Positions 23,667 through 35,984 are shown, counted from the stretch's first letter. The stretch is DNA of 64,000 nucleotides from Trichobilharzia szidati (GCA_944472155.2 OX235279.1:155270199-155334198); one strand, 5' to 3'. Numbers and translations: made by a program. The notes: generated by a model from the letters alone, not told the origin.

Positions 23667-25839
23667 CTTAATAAAAGAAAAAGCCTTATATAAGTAGAAT
23701 AATAACTTCTTGAGGTGGATTTAAAGAAAAATGTGACGATTTCTTGTCTGGTTAGTACAGCTGTAGACAAGCATGCAGAAAAGTCCACCAATGGACACAT
23801 GGTCACCAAGCGTAATAAGGGAACCTCAGTTTGTAGTGACCCATTTTATTACTCATCATCGTGCTATACTTTCATTGTGTAATTGTACTTTGATTCGTTT
23901 ATTACTCTAAATCTTGCATGTTAACAATTGATACATTTTGTACTCGCTCAAATTTTGAATTTTGATTCCGGCGAGAATACACATTCCTACACCTCAAGTG
24001 TCTTCTGATTTACGTTGTGTGTCGAGTAAGCACAACGTTAGGACACAATTATAAACGAGAAGAGGTATTAGGATATACGTATACGCTAGTTTAATCAAAA
24101 TATAGCAGCACAACAAGTTTATGTCCTAGATTTATGTACACCTACATTACTAAACTCATACTAAGTAATAGGAACAACTATTTGAACTTATTATCCTTCG
24201 GTGATAAACGGTGTACACGGTCAGAAACGACCTAGATTCTCTGTATTCTGTGGCGTACAAATTTGATAAAGGTATGGGACGTAGGCTGGTGGCATTGGTC
24301 ATTACTTTTTTATACTTAAAATAGCCTCGGTACAATATGGTCTGTCGTGTGCCGACCACTGCTTTTTCAGCCGATACCATTTGTAAAAAGCAGTGAACAA
24401 CATGGGAGCCACTGGGACAAAGCTTTAGTTCAGTTACTATTATTACGATCGACGAGCAAATTCGTTAGCATTCTCAGCTGATATTCCCCCGCCAAATTCT
24501 AGATGAACGCATACCGTTTAGCTACATAAATATGGATTTTAAAACTTGAACAGATTAGACGTATTCAAGCAGCGGAGATTTTCTTCAGATGAACAGACGG
24601 GTTACGCAAGTGATTCTGGTAGGCAGCGAACCAACGAAGAACATATCGCCCAAAATATATGTAGACGGTAGTGTAGAAAGATTTCACATACTCCGAAGAC
24701 CGCCGAATGATAGGATGCGCCAGCGTGACCCGAATGAGAACAGACTAGTTGTACATCGAAGGGTGATATGGAGGTCGCGTGATGAGGAAGAAATGAAAGC
24801 CCATGAGTAATCATGCAGCCAGCTGAAATAGACTGCTGAGTGTTGTGATATGGCAATGTGCTTCTGAGGCCCTACGGTTCGCCAGGAACACAAAGGAATA
24901 TAGTATATATACATATATATATACTTATATATATAGTATAGTGATAAAAGCAACTTATTGCCACATTCCTCCAACTGTCTATCACTAAGCATAAGATGCA
25001 ATTAGTTTGAGCATCAATGTACCACGCAAAATATGTTAATTATACAATGAAGTCAGAGCTATGAGCATTGACTCATGTCACATCACAACCTACTGGTTTC
25101 GCTAGCGCTAATTCTTATGATTGTTAGCAGTGAAACTATCCTCAAAATGTCACCAAATGATATTCAGAGTACGTATTCGACTTCGTCTCCATTGATTTTA
25201 ATTGGTAGTGTGACTACTAAGTGAGCTTTTGACACCAAATATCAAACTAGCCCGTAGGTGCTGTATCATTACGTTTCATGAACATATTGCAGACAAGACA
25301 TACTTAAATAAATGGTGCAATTTAATGCAGACGTAAAAATGTTCAGAATTTCGGTATCTGCGCCACATATAACGATCCCCAGCTGATGGCAACCGTTAAC
25401 TATTATCTTGAAGACAAACAGACTCTTCAAATGCCAATGGTTTTCTGCATAAGTGCCAAACGTCACTTCGACTCTAGGGAACTATTGCTCAAGTGCCTAC
25501 ACATTATAAAACAAACCAGAGCGCGAGGGAACTATAATCATTATAGGAGGACAAGTGCGGTGATAAGAGCTGTTCTAATCGCCACACATTAGACCGTCCA
25601 ATAATATAGAAAGAATTATAAACACGACACTAGCTCCTTTGATCATAAACTGCTGGAATCTAGTATATCGCTAGCCCTAGTCCAACATGTCATTAAGCCC
25701 ACGCGCTATGACTCACAGCACTCCTCTAAGCAACTCAGATGTCAAACTCAGAGTCTCAAGTAGAAGCCGCATGGAACCAATTAACTTAAAAAACATCAAT
25801 GTTAACTTGACAAGACACATAAGAGATTATTTATTCTCC
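23667..25839 (-). other. Left part of PRRC2 intron 1
   Basis: Mostly unassigned. A (TA)-rich tract lies at 24900-24940. The plus-strand frame at 24589-24810 has no recognised family. Confidence 0.5.
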
Positions 25840-26830
25840 TAAATGGAGTGTCGCGTACTGGAAAGACGCCATAGTAACCCCATCACAAAGAGAAGACAAA
25901 CTCAATTACAGACCTATCAGTCTCACCAGCACTTTAATCAAGACACTGGAAAGAATCATCAAGAAAAGCATCATGGCATATCTGGAAAATACAGCTTATT
26001 ATCTAGAGCACAGCATGGCTTCCGAAGAACCTCTCATGCCTGTCAAATCTCCTCACGCATGGTCCAGTTGCAAGAGGACCTCAACAAATTGTCAGAGTGG
26101 TCCATAGAATGGAGCTCCACCGATTGGACAACAGTAGCACGACTTAAAACTACAGACACTGTCGCGCGGTGGCTGCACGTAGTTTCAGGTCATTATGGGC
26201 AATTCGTAGAGCCTTCACTAGAATCACCAGAGATAGGTTCACCTCCTTATATACATCTCTGGTGAGGTCAAGACTGGAAACTGCATCCAGGCCGCCAGCC
26301 CTTGTCTAAAAGGGGACTCACTTATTCTAGAAAGGGTTCAACGGAAAGCAACACGTATGATTCATGGCATGACTAACTTATCATACGAGGAAAGACTAGA
26401 CAGTTTAAATCTCTTCTCCTTGTCATACCGTAGGCAGAGAGGAGATTTAATCACAATGTTTAAAATTTTAAATAATGACTACGGACCTGACCTATTTTCT
26501 CTTTTCCTTCCCACCAGGTCGGAACACCTTAGAGGACATAGCAGGAGAGTTCAAAAGCCAAGAAGAAATCATATTGCTGTTGAGTACTGGTTCTCACACA
26601 GAGTCATAAACTCTTGGAACCGACTCCCAGAAGAAGTGGTGTCTGCAACCTCAGTTGATTCGTTCAAGAAGGGTTTGGACAACCACAGAAGTTTACTAGA
26701 AAAGGATTAACATAGGCTCCAAGCCTTCTATCCTCAAACAATAAATCTGAAACACCTGATAAGTCACAGGTGGCGGTGTTTAGGTATGCGTTTGAGTTAA
26801 TTATATTATTATGTCAACTTTCATAGGCAG
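25840..26830 (+). pseudogene. Decayed LINE (family L-I, CR1/Jockey-like) in PRRC2 intron 1
   Basis: Plus-strand translation in shifting frames gives NYRPISLTSTLIKTLERIIK, AQHGFRRTSHACQ, LQEDLNKLSEW, then LSYEERLDSLNLFSLSYRRQ through VNSWNRLP-like sequence to a stop at 26708. These are the reverse transcriptase fingers, the region after the catalytic site, and the C-terminal tail. The catalytic FADD part is deleted between GFRR and LQEDL. The tail closely follows the fuller copy at 52800-53122, and the 3' sequence AAAGGATTAACATAGGC follows the same DNA after 53122. Antisense to PRRC2. Confidence 0.75.
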
Positions 26831-27298
26831 CTTTTATAATAGTCGTGAAGTCTACAGGTGTTTGTTTGTTAAACCAACCACTATCGATAAACATGGAAAC
26901 GAGTTAAGGATACAAACTCCTTGAGATGTGTGACATTCACTTTGACTCCCCAAGTGCTTAAAAATCCTCACAAGAATCGGCAGTTAGACAGTCGCAGTGT
27001 CCTCAGACTTCTCACATTTGGTTGACACATACTGCACGGAAATGGTTGCAACTAGACTATCATTATAGTGTCATGGGACTACTGTATGAAGGAATCCTAC
27101 GTAACAGATAGAACTTCCCTATCATTTATGCGGTGACCTCACATAATTGTTCCGTTCGAATTCAATGTAATGAATGCTAGTCTTAAACCCTCTTAATGGT
27201 AGAATAACATCAAAATATAAGTAGATGGATCTCTTCACCGTAAAAACATTATCCGATGAACAACGCTTAGTTACCAAGGCATGTAAAGCAGGACTTAC

Positions 27299-27401
27299 TT
27301 GGTTTATGATGAGTTTCTGTAGTATTTCCTTTATAGACATGATTAATATTTGACTGGGCGAACTTCACCTTTGTCTTTTCAGACTTGACTTTTGAACTCA
27401 T
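27299..27401 (-). CDS. PRRC2: PRRC2 exon 1 (N-terminus, residues 1-34)
   Basis: Starts with ATG at 27401-27399 and reads MSSKVKSEKTKVKFAQSNIN, then HVYKGNTTETHHKP, ending one base into the next codon at a GTAAGT donor. Vertebrate PRRC2 begins with a Lys-rich stretch, then a LNLFDTYKGKS-like motif and a Gln-Lys-Pro tripeptide just before the conserved block. Here N-x-VYKGN and HKP sit in the same places. The leftover base plus the first two bases of exon 2 make a Thr codon, so the protein continues HKP-TVRQYG. This exon lies 3.6 kb from exon 2 and is easy to miss. The spacing, phase and motif order make it convincing. Confidence 0.82.
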
Positions 27402-27466
27402 TCTGTAGTGCCAGCATTGGCTCCTGGAACCAGCTGGTTTTGTAACACACGTTTAAAGAAGGACCG
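27402..27466 (-). promoter_or_regulatory. PRRC2: 5' UTR segment of PRRC2 preceded by a strong splice acceptor
   Basis: On the minus strand, 65 bases before the start codon, a pyrimidine run ends in AACTTCCAG, with the AG at 27468-27467. This looks like a 3' splice site. The upstream partner could be a non-coding first exon or a trans-spliced leader, which flatworms use on part of their mRNAs. No promoter could be located. Confidence 0.5.
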
Positions 27467-30400
27467 CTGGAAGTTAAAAAGAAGGAAAACACTAGTAATT
27501 TGCTGGGAATGATATTTGGAACTGCGTCGTATACGAATAAACTAAGAAACCAACATGCTACATACATCAAAGCCGCCCTAACAACAATGGTGAACGAAAG
27601 CTTTATGTTTACAAACAAGAGGGTAATATTCAATGCTCAATTGACCTTTTTGCTGTTTCGACATGATGTAAATGTTAATGAGAACTCACTCGGTCATTTC
27701 TATCAGCTGTTTCAATTTTTATCACACATTAAAGGGTTATGCAGATGAACCGCAGATATAGAAAATGACCGCAAAAGTATTTATTCGCATGCTGACAGAC
27801 GCAAAGCCAAAACCCTTCCACCCAACAAATTTCTCGAATAAATGTGGGTTTTTTCGCAAAACTTGGCTTCTTACAGAAAGATAATTAGACTCTTTCCCTC
27901 TTAGTAAACTTGGAAGAACCAAAACGTTCCGTTATTTTGTAAGCTAACTTTTTGAAATGTAGTGAAGTATTAACGCTTTTTCTCCTTTTAACGAATCACT
28001 TTCAAAGCTCCTCCACCTTCTTTAGTAACTGAAAATCCAATTTTGTCCCTTTCGATTTTAGTGTCAGTTATTTTATTATTTGTGGCACACATTTCTGTCA
28101 CCGAAATCACCATAAAGTCTGATGACAATAGACTGGTACAAACTAAAGATCATCTACTGGAACCCCATAACATTAGCAAGAGCTAAGGATTTTCGGAATT
28201 TTCATATAACCAGTTCCATTGACTGGTTCGAACAAAGGAATGAAAACAATGCTTGCGTGAAAAAGAGCCATCTTATGTTACCAGACTGTAAACTCACGTT
28301 GCACGTACGTTTTGCTATTCATCACTCTCTATTTCCTTAACGCAGAAGCTCGCAAACAAATGACACTTAAACCTTCTGTGGTGAGAGCTGTCTACTAGCC
28401 AAGTGGTGGACAGTAATTGAGGTCAATGTTTATGTATCAAATATTAGTCATGTTGTGGTGAGAGATGGTTGCTGGCCAAATTGGTTGACAGTAATTGAGG
28501 TCAAAGGTCAAGGTGGACAGGCGGATACAGTTAATTACACAAGAGATGCAAGGTTAAGAAACAACCAATCAACAGACTGTATTTTCTACTAACATTGACC
28601 TACAATAATGTACATTGTTGTAATAAACGATCTGTTGCTGCCCTTGCTTCTGTTGTTACTTCTACCATCAGATCAGGATTATCATCTGAGAAATAAAATG
28701 CTTTTTTATGGATCATTTCTCAATGATTCAGCATTCGCAGAGTAGGCAAATATTGGTTAGACTGGCATTAGTGCACATCAACTTGTGTAAGACTAGTCAA
28801 AATTTGCAAATAACACCACCGCATGCCATTAATCTTTTGTTCAATTAATTTTAGGTATGGTTTCGACTCTGATATAAGCCTTGTGATTCTCTCTTGTTGA
28901 CAGAACGATTTGTAAAACTAATTTTAATCGATGCGCTCAGTTTGGGACTTGGGATAAGTGGTACTAACAAATGCGTTCTGATCTCAGTTTAGCCTGGGTG
29001 TTGTTATCTACTACAAAATTTATGGCCTGGCCATGGATATTTCCAGGAAGCACCAACATCCCAAGCCTCAAGAAGGAAATGGCATATGCTAGTTTTCCTG
29101 AAGATAGTTTAGCACTTCGTTTTAAAGGCTTCTAATTGGCCAGATTGCTGAGCATTTGTGTCCCTAAAAAAAGTTTCCTCTGACGGTATCACTTTATCGA
29201 CATTTCTTTCGTTTTCACTGGTTTAAAGACTAGTACATCTGTAGCCAAGTGCCCGAAACTCAAGGAAACAAAATACTTTGCGTATTCTTGTACTACATCT
29301 CCATGAAACCAGAGTGCGTGCAGAGTAAAAGATTTTTCGCCCCAAGTGATATGGATAACACGCATAGTCTTGGAGCCTCTAACGCACCTGCTGCTAACCG
29401 GAGGACCCAATGGGTCTTTTCTCTGAAATTACTCCATACTTCATTCAGCCTGAATGTGTTGCCCCTGTAAGCACATTCACAACCCAGCCTTTTTATTTTC
29501 TCTTATTGTCATTCCTTACAAATTTAATCTTGTAATCCTAACATTGTGCTTTTAATTATCATCTCACAAAGAAAATTTATTCAGTGTTGCAACGTCGAAG
29601 TAACAAGACTAGACTGTTGGCATTCAGTTGCTTGCAATAACACTGCCAGAAATTACTACTGATGCTGGAAAACTAATCTCCAGAATTCAAAATACCATTT
29701 GCTCATATAATAATAAACTCAGCTAAGTAAGCTACACGGCAGCTTAGACATGTGGTTCTCAGCTGATTACTACAAATACACTAAAATATCTGTAAATAAA
29801 TATAAATATAACATACAACAATGCTTTTGGCCATATCATTCTGGTATTCCGTCAATCAGCAAGGGCTAAATCTCTCAGGCATTGTGCGTCAAACGAATTT
29901 GAGAGTGATTCTTGCGAACAAGGTTACTGAACGTTCACTCAGTGTTCACCAACACTCACATTTCCATGCAAAATAGTATCCATCACTTATTGTAAGAACG
30001 ATCACTATACTTTAGCACGGGGAGGACTCGAATCACCAAGGAAAAAGCTAAAACGTAGAACATACAAACTGACAAACATACCACAATCATAAACACATCA
30101 CATCTGTACTTTTTCTCACTCTTCGATATCGACAATAACCAGGGCACAACATAATACCATCATGTATCACTAGATGAATCCTCCAACTCCGAGGCTTTCT
30201 TGACACCTTGAGGCACTAACTTCATTCATTACAACTACTCCCGAAGAAGTAAGCATAGCTTTCGTGGAGATATAGCTTGGCATTCTCTACACAACTAACT
30301 CGTGTTTCTGGCACCATCAGTCACTGTTGCCACTTCCCACTCATTATATCAAGGTGTGAAAATTTGTGACGCTTGCAAATAGACCCCAGCCATACGGTAA

Positions 30401-31087
30401 CTTATCTTTAACCTCATGAATACTGGGTGATTTTCCATCTGCATCTTCCCGCCATGGGCTCAAGCCCGTAATTCACTTAGCTACCCCGGAGTATCGACTC
30501 TCACTAAATGATTTAAACTTTATTACCCTCACTAGTAGTACGGAGAACTCCGAAAGATTTTGGAAGCAAACAAGAAGAAAATTCAGCAGAATTCGTAAAA
30601 TGCGAAATAAATCCTGGTAGCATATCCGCTCTTAACATCGCCGCAGCTGGTTGAGGGAAAATAAGATCCCTTCGGCTATTCAAGGATGTGTTTATTAACG
30701 GCAATATGCAGAGAGAACACAGATATGTTATCGCACCACTGAGTTGAGCCAGTGCCTGGATTCTTGAAAACCCAACTGACCAATCCTCGCTGACAGACAA
30801 ACTGATTCCCTACATTACACCACACCTGAAATTAATAGAGTTTATTCGGCTGAATGAAGGATTTTGTCGTTCCTGAAAGGGTCTTGAGAAACTTCTGACA
30901 TTCTTTCTGCATCCAGAAACTGATCTAGTGGATGCTTTTCTCCTCAGATAAATAGCATTACTTATAATGTGACAGAACAAACAATTGGCTCAGCGTTTGA
31001 TACAGTGGGTAGTCAGGCAGATGAACCCAAATATTCGAAAGGTCTTTGCAATGAAACGTGATTAGCTGAAGATAAATGCACCTTCAA
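27467..31087. other. Upstream flank and intergenic region, no gene supported
   Basis: 3.6 kb to the right of the PRRC2 5' end. Short frames on both strands lack recognisable domains or paired splice sites. Only a two-copy tandem repeat is clear. Confidence 0.5.
28377..28508. repeat. Two-copy tandem repeat, period 77
   Basis: Copies start at 28377 and 28454 (TGTGGTGAGAG...). Both contain GGCCAA/AGCCAA and GACAGTAATTGAGGTCAA. Diverged. Confidence 0.7.
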
Positions 31088-32412
31088 TCAATTATAAATA
31101 AACATATAAATAAATTTATTCTCATAGTAAAGTACATGAGGGACGCCAGTTTACAGGCATCATCAAATTGTTACACGAATAGAACCATATAATTCAATCA
31201 CAATTTACAGGCAGTAGCAAGATATGCTTTACGTGTTCTCTGGAGATCATACATACACTTGATAAATGTTAACCCCAGTAGTATAAAACAGCCTTTTCAC
31301 TTATATACAACCATTTGTGTGCAAAGTTGGAAAAATCCGCTAGATTGTCAGTGCGTGCAAAACAACAGGAAATACAGAAGTATTGTCTTCGCATTAACAG
31401 AAAAACCAGGTCTTTGGTGGATGGATTATAAGTGCCTGGGAAAAAAATAAAGCTTGAAGTCAATATTCATACATAACTTTGTTGTGTGCAGAATCCTTGA
31501 ATTATAGTTCATTGATGTGTTATTTTGAAATCAGTGATGTGTTTATCTCATTTCATCTTCAATGTCATTGTTGGGAGTAACTACATAAGCTTCGGACGCA
31601 TTGATTAATGGATTTCTACTGCTTGTGGGTATTTTCTTAGCGTTAGGAAGGTTTATGAATTTCAGCTGTTCCGACAGGAGTTGAGAATATTAACTGCTTA
31701 GCAACATTATGGATATAAGTTCATCACATTATCTAAGGAAAGGTGGGTTGCAGTTGGTGAGGGATATATGGTGCCCAACGAGCGTACATCTATCCATGTG
31801 ATGTTGTGGTGAGTTATGCCTTTTTCATGTTGTTGGTTTATGTCCATTTTATTCCACTTATTGTGTTGGGTAGTAGTTTTACAAACGAGATTTCTTGTCT
31901 GTTTGAGGATACGTATCTTAACCGTTAATGTTTTATCTAGAATTATAAATATAGGCAAAAAACAACAGGTGTAGTATTTAAGCTTATACATTAAATGGGC
32001 CTATAATTTCGGAGGCTCTCAGATAGGAACTAGAACTACTATCGTTTGCAAACTCTTGTAGTTTGTCATTAAGCACCTTTTCGAAGGAGGCCAATGTACC
32101 TGCTTGACGCATTTCCATTGGTAGTTTATTCCGTATCTGTGCGTACCTAATCAAGTAAAACTTTTGCCTGTTGGCTGTTTTACATTGTTCGATAACTCCT
32201 GTACCCTTAGTGTGTCTTAGTTTGTAGCCATTGTCATCTGAAAGTCGAGTGCCATTAGTAGAGGTAAAAACTAAGTGGTTTAGAAGCTTATAGTACAGTG
32301 TTAAGTTTAGTCTCAGGCGTCTTGGCCATAGTGTTTCTAGTCCTAGGGTATAACATCTAGTGGAGTAGTTCGCGCCATTTTCGGTTCCGAGTAATTTTGA
32401 CGTGAAGTACCT
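31088..32412 (-). mobile_element. LINE family L-II, copy 1 (5' truncated: C-terminal ORF piece and 3' UTR)
   Basis: Nearly identical, by eye about 97%, to 36345-37640 in the same orientation. Both end in a short (ATAA)n tail at the left, which marks the 3' end on the minus strand. The right part (about 31990-32412) is the last part of the reverse transcriptase frame: it matches the stretch of copy 2 that encodes KLLNHLVFTSTNGTRLSDDN. The 5' end is cut at about 32412, where likeness to copy 2 stops. There is no intact gene. Confidence 0.75.
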
Positions 32413-32924
32413 CTGATATAATATTTACACTCCCTTGTATTACTATTTAGACAGCATGTGAGCACGAGTGTTTCCAGAAAGAATTTGATTCCTAAGTCAA
32501 ATTCGAAAGGAGAAAAGAAGCTTAAATATCTGACGTAGTCTGTGCTGCACAGAATCATTATTTGTGCGGTAAAAGGAACAATAATGGTTTTTTTGGGCAG
32601 CTGTAGAGTAGCTTACGTGTTTGCATCTGTATTACACAACAGTAATTACTTGATAACAAACTGACTTAGAGAACTTCCTGTCCACCCTCTCAGTTTACAG
32701 ATGAATATGAAATAAAGATGTGGTACAGGAGACAGCCTGGAGAACTTAGCTCCCAATTTGATTTTCATAGTTGACAGACTAGTTGTGGTGAATTTAGGCG
32801 GAATCAGTGCACTATAAAGCGGCGGACAGGAAATGCTGTGTTTTTCTGAGATGCAGCATCAGCAGGTCAGTTGCCAGCTCATGAGTTGAAGCCACTGGGT
32901 AGCCAATGAGTGGCTTTATTACAC

Positions 32925-33261
32925 TGTAGCGGTAAGTAATTCCCCAGAATTATTGGCCACAGCATTCATCACTAAAAGTTGGATGCTGAATCTCACTGTT
33001 CAAGTCAACTTGTTTGGCTGAAGACTTCTACGCCATTTGGTGCACTCTCAAGTTACGCTCGTTCATTCGTGCACGATCCCTAGCTAGTTAAGCAATCATC
33101 TCGCACTCCAATTCAGTCTCGAAATATAACTCGTGATTTGGACGATCAATTCCGGTGTTTTGCTTTGCCTTTGGTCTACGCAGAATGAATACCGTAGAAG
33201 TTATGGGTATTAGATCTTGCAGTAGTGTACTTCTTTCCATCCGTGAACGTCAATACCTTAA
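32925..33261 (+). repeat. 5' LTR of gypsy element P
   Basis: Starts TGTAGCGGTAAGTAATTCCCC and matches, diverged, the minus-strand LTR at 62533-62873 (TGTAGCGGTAAATAATTCCCC...). The right end is set by loss of likeness at CAATACCTTAA and is approximate. Confidence 0.65.
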
Positions 33262-33541
33262 GCCCTACCACGAATTTCGTCTACGGTACATACACGGACA
33301 AATTCGGTGAGTTCGTTCCATTATGTATTTGTTCTTGTGCTATTTCTTTAACTACACATTTCACTTTTAGTGATCATATTCGCAAGGTCATCCGCATTCG
33401 ATCAACTACCAAAACTATACAGCTCGTGCCACTTTGACCATAGAATGTAGAATCATGGTTTCAGATAGCTGAGTCTGATTTCAGTGAACATAGGTTGACT
33501 GATAAACGTTCGTAGTTCCTTGCAGTTGTCCACGCCCTACC

Positions 33542-33895
33542 TTGGAAATTCAGCAGGCGCGTAACTGTGCAGATATCGACCCAGAGGTAAGTAACTCGTA
33601 TGAGTTGCTTAAAGCAACCCCCATAAAGAGAAACGTTCTCACGGATCGACAGCGTCTGGACGAATTATTTCTCAACGTCGAGTTAGGTGATCAGTCGGCT
33701 GTGAGCATGCTAACAAGAATGAAGGAAGTTATTGATCGCCATCAGTTTGATGAAGGACTTTTCAGAGAATTTTGCTTATCCAAAGTGCCACAGTCAGTAA
33801 AGGCTGTGCCGGTGACACTTCAGGGTGTTATTATAGATGACTTAGCTGTTTCTGATGATAAAATTCTAGAAATGACAAAACAGCCAGCCACCTAA
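33542..33895 (+). pseudogene. gag fragment of gypsy element P
   Basis: 117 codons reading LLKATPIKRNVLTDRQRLDE, then LNVELGDQSAVSMLTRMKEV and FCLSKVPQSVKAV. This is the capsid-region signature of Ty3/gypsy elements of the CsRn1/Boudicca type, from memory of that clade. The N-terminal part of gag is missing, and no zinc knuckle follows before the protease. A stop at 33893 breaks the frame. The element is inactive. Confidence 0.65.
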
Positions 33896-34184
33896 ATATG
33901 CTCAGTTGCCTAGCAGGGACACTAGTGATCGAGTTATGCGACTCCGTTCAACAACTATTTCGGTCAAATAATCTCCGTAATTCCTCCTATCGTCGTCTGA
34001 AATCCCCTTAATGGCGGAACTCACATGGTCGGTCTAAATCCAATCCACGTTCACTTAAAAGCCCGGACTAGTGTCGGTATCACGATACATGTGGACAGGA
34101 AGCGAAATATCGCTGAAAACACTTTAATTTTGGCAACGTCTCAAAGTCTGTGGGAAACTGTCCCGCTGGCACGCGTTAGCGGCA

Positions 34185-34560
34185 ACCGTCGCCGGTGGCA
34201 CTAATCGCCTACTTTACATTCATGATGTGGTCAGCCAGAATCGGTATTTCGTCGACACAGGTGCCGAAGTCAGTGTCCTTCCTGCTACAGCAGCAGATCA
34301 ACAGAAGGAACCTACCTTCAACTTACAGGCTGCAAATGGAAAACCAATTGCAACCTTTGGTAGGAAATACGTCTAACTGAATGTAGGCTTACGCAAGCCT
34401 ATTCAGTGGATTTTCCCTCTCGCTGACGTCACAATGCCCATCATTGGCACAGACCTACTTGACCATCATGATTTACTTGTAGACGTCCGCCGAAAAAGGC
34501 TGATTGACAATACTACTAGACTGTCGATTAAAGTATTCACCTACTTAGACCATAGCTTCT
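34185..34560 (+). pseudogene. Protease region of gypsy element P
   Basis: Translation gives RLLYIHDVVSQNRYFVDTGA followed by EVSVLPATAADQQ and, past an in-frame stop at about 34375, MPIIGTDLLDHHDLLVD. DTGA is the aspartic protease active site and IIGTDLL the second conserved segment of retroviral-type proteases. The active site is kept, but the frame is broken. Confidence 0.7.
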
Positions 34561-35198
34561 CACTCGTTAAGATGAACTCAATCTTTGATCCGAATTTCCG
34601 GCCGATCGTTGATAAGTACCCAGAACTTAAATGCCCGTTTAACGATTTACCTTGCAGAACCAGCAATGCTATGCATCACATCATAACCTCAGAACAGCCC
34701 GTGACATCTAAAGCAAGACGACTTGTTCCTGACAAACTACGACTCGCTAGAAATGAGTTCGGCCACATGCTCACCTTTGGCATCATTCGGTCATCGAATA
34801 GCCCATAGGCATCCCCACTGCATATGGTATCAAAATAAGATAGCCACGATTGGCGACCCACTGGTGATTATTGGCAAGTGAACGCCAAAACAACCCGTGA
34901 GTGCTATCCACTGCCTCATATACACGAGTTGACAGCAACATTATCTGGAGCAACTATATTGTCGAAAATAGGCTTGGTTAAGGTGTATAACCAAATCCAT
35001 ATGGCAACAGAAGATATTCCGGAAACGGCTATCATTACGCCTTTCGGACTCTTTGAATTTCTACGTATGCCATTTGGCCTCCGGAATGCAGCACAAACAT
35101 TTCAACGCTTCATTGACGGAGTATTTCGCGGTCTCGACATTGTATACACATACTAAGACGACTACCTCATTGCCAGTCCAGACAAGGAAACTCACCTT
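34561..35198 (+). pseudogene. Reverse transcriptase of gypsy element P, left part, cut by element M
   Basis: Reads TSKARRLVPDKLRLARNEF, KTTRECYPLPHIHELTATLS, then LSKIGLVKVYNQI where an active enzyme has a DL pair at the catalytic site, and LFEFLRMPFGLRNAAQTFQR. At the YxDD box the frame shows TY-stop-DDYLIAS, so the box is interrupted. In-frame stops also occur near 34807. The coding stops at ETHL, where the CCTT target duplication and LTR of element M begin; it resumes at 45702 as RNLDSAFE. Confidence 0.75.
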
Positions 35199-35499
35199 TG
35201 TTATAACTGTAGGGAATTAAAAGAGGACGTTGTCGCCTTGTTCTGTCTGCGCCTGACTAATATGCCTATATGCTTGTGGTACCTTCCGATTCAGTGAACC
35301 ACGCAAATATCAAGAGACAAAGGCTGGTCTGTGACTGCATATTGTAGTACAACAACTACGACAAAGAATTTATTTAGGAAAACAACACTTGGTATTTATG
35401 CATTTTTACAACAATACAGACAGCTAACAGCATTTGAGATAATTGATCGTAATAATCAATAACAGAGTGCGTGAGAAATAATGATATACCATTTATGCG
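35199..35499 (-). repeat. 3' LTR of element M, distal piece
   Basis: Matches 45340-45643, with about 250 bases identical by eye. Begins (plus strand) TGTTATAAC and ends with CATTTATGCG, which is repeated at 41019-41028 as a target duplication. Confidence 0.85.
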
Positions 35500-35781
35500 G
35501 CTGGACTTATCCGGCATGTTGGTTGAAATTTCGATCGGTAAATTTTTTTGTCAATATTTTTCAATAAAATTGTGTTTTATGTTTTCTGGATTGATAGGAA
35601 TTCTCATTTTCTGGCTAGTTATGATGGTGTCCGAGTCATGTAATCTGACTGCGACACACTCTAAGCATATTGGTTGTAATGATTAGTGTTTCATGCTGAA
35701 TGAATCAAAACATCGCTATAATGAAGAAGATGGGGTAGTTGGAGGGTAATGTCTTCTACACAAATATTTTACTTCTTGTAG

Positions 35782-35984
35782 AAGCTGCAGCTTTCGACAT
35801 AGTGTCATTCAATGAAGACCACGTCAAAATGTGGCTATTTTCTTGTGAAGAACAGTACTATTTGGCAAAAGAATGCTATCAGTACATGGGAATCACCTAT
35901 AAATGCTTACAGAACCTTCTGTGGGAACAGAAGTTATCATGTAGCCGTGTCTTTCACTGTACGTGTGTTTGGACAGGAATTACG
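35782..35984 (+). CDS. Candidate exon of unknown gene in the inverted-repeat element
   Basis: An open segment with TTTTACTTCTTGTAG before it and GTAAGT after it. It encodes AAAFDIVSFNEDHVKMWLFS, then CEEQYYLAKECYQYMG and a Cys-rich end. Eight cysteines in about 65 residues hint at a metal-binding domain, but no family pattern was matched. A possible distant last exon, YTEVVEREISGNVSLSN then a stop, follows TTTTAG at 38423, but its phase does not fit simply. Speculative. Confidence 0.3.

Larger units (their letters stand above)
1..27466 (-). other. PRRC2: PRRC2/BAT2-like gene, whole span in window (3' end missing)
   Basis: Gene-level entry. Eleven coding exons on the minus strand join with matching phases (1-2, 1-2, 0-0, 1-2, 1-2, 2-1, 1-2, 0-0, 1-2, 1-2) to give 1967 codons, still open at position 1. 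Vertebrate PRRC2 proteins are roughly 2100-2900 residues, so perhaps a fifth to a third is missing to the left. Family knowledge: PRRC2 proteins are large, mostly disordered, cytoplasmic RNA-associated proteins tied to translation initiation and stress granules. Seen here: four blocks matching the family in the right order, wrapped in Ser/Asn/Gly/Gln-rich low-complexity sequence. The family call is firm; function in this organism is inferred. Confidence 0.9.

Noticed and set aside
30513..30800. Minus-strand frame of 95 codons in the intergenic region
   Set aside because: No family likeness and no clear splice or start context; could be chance.
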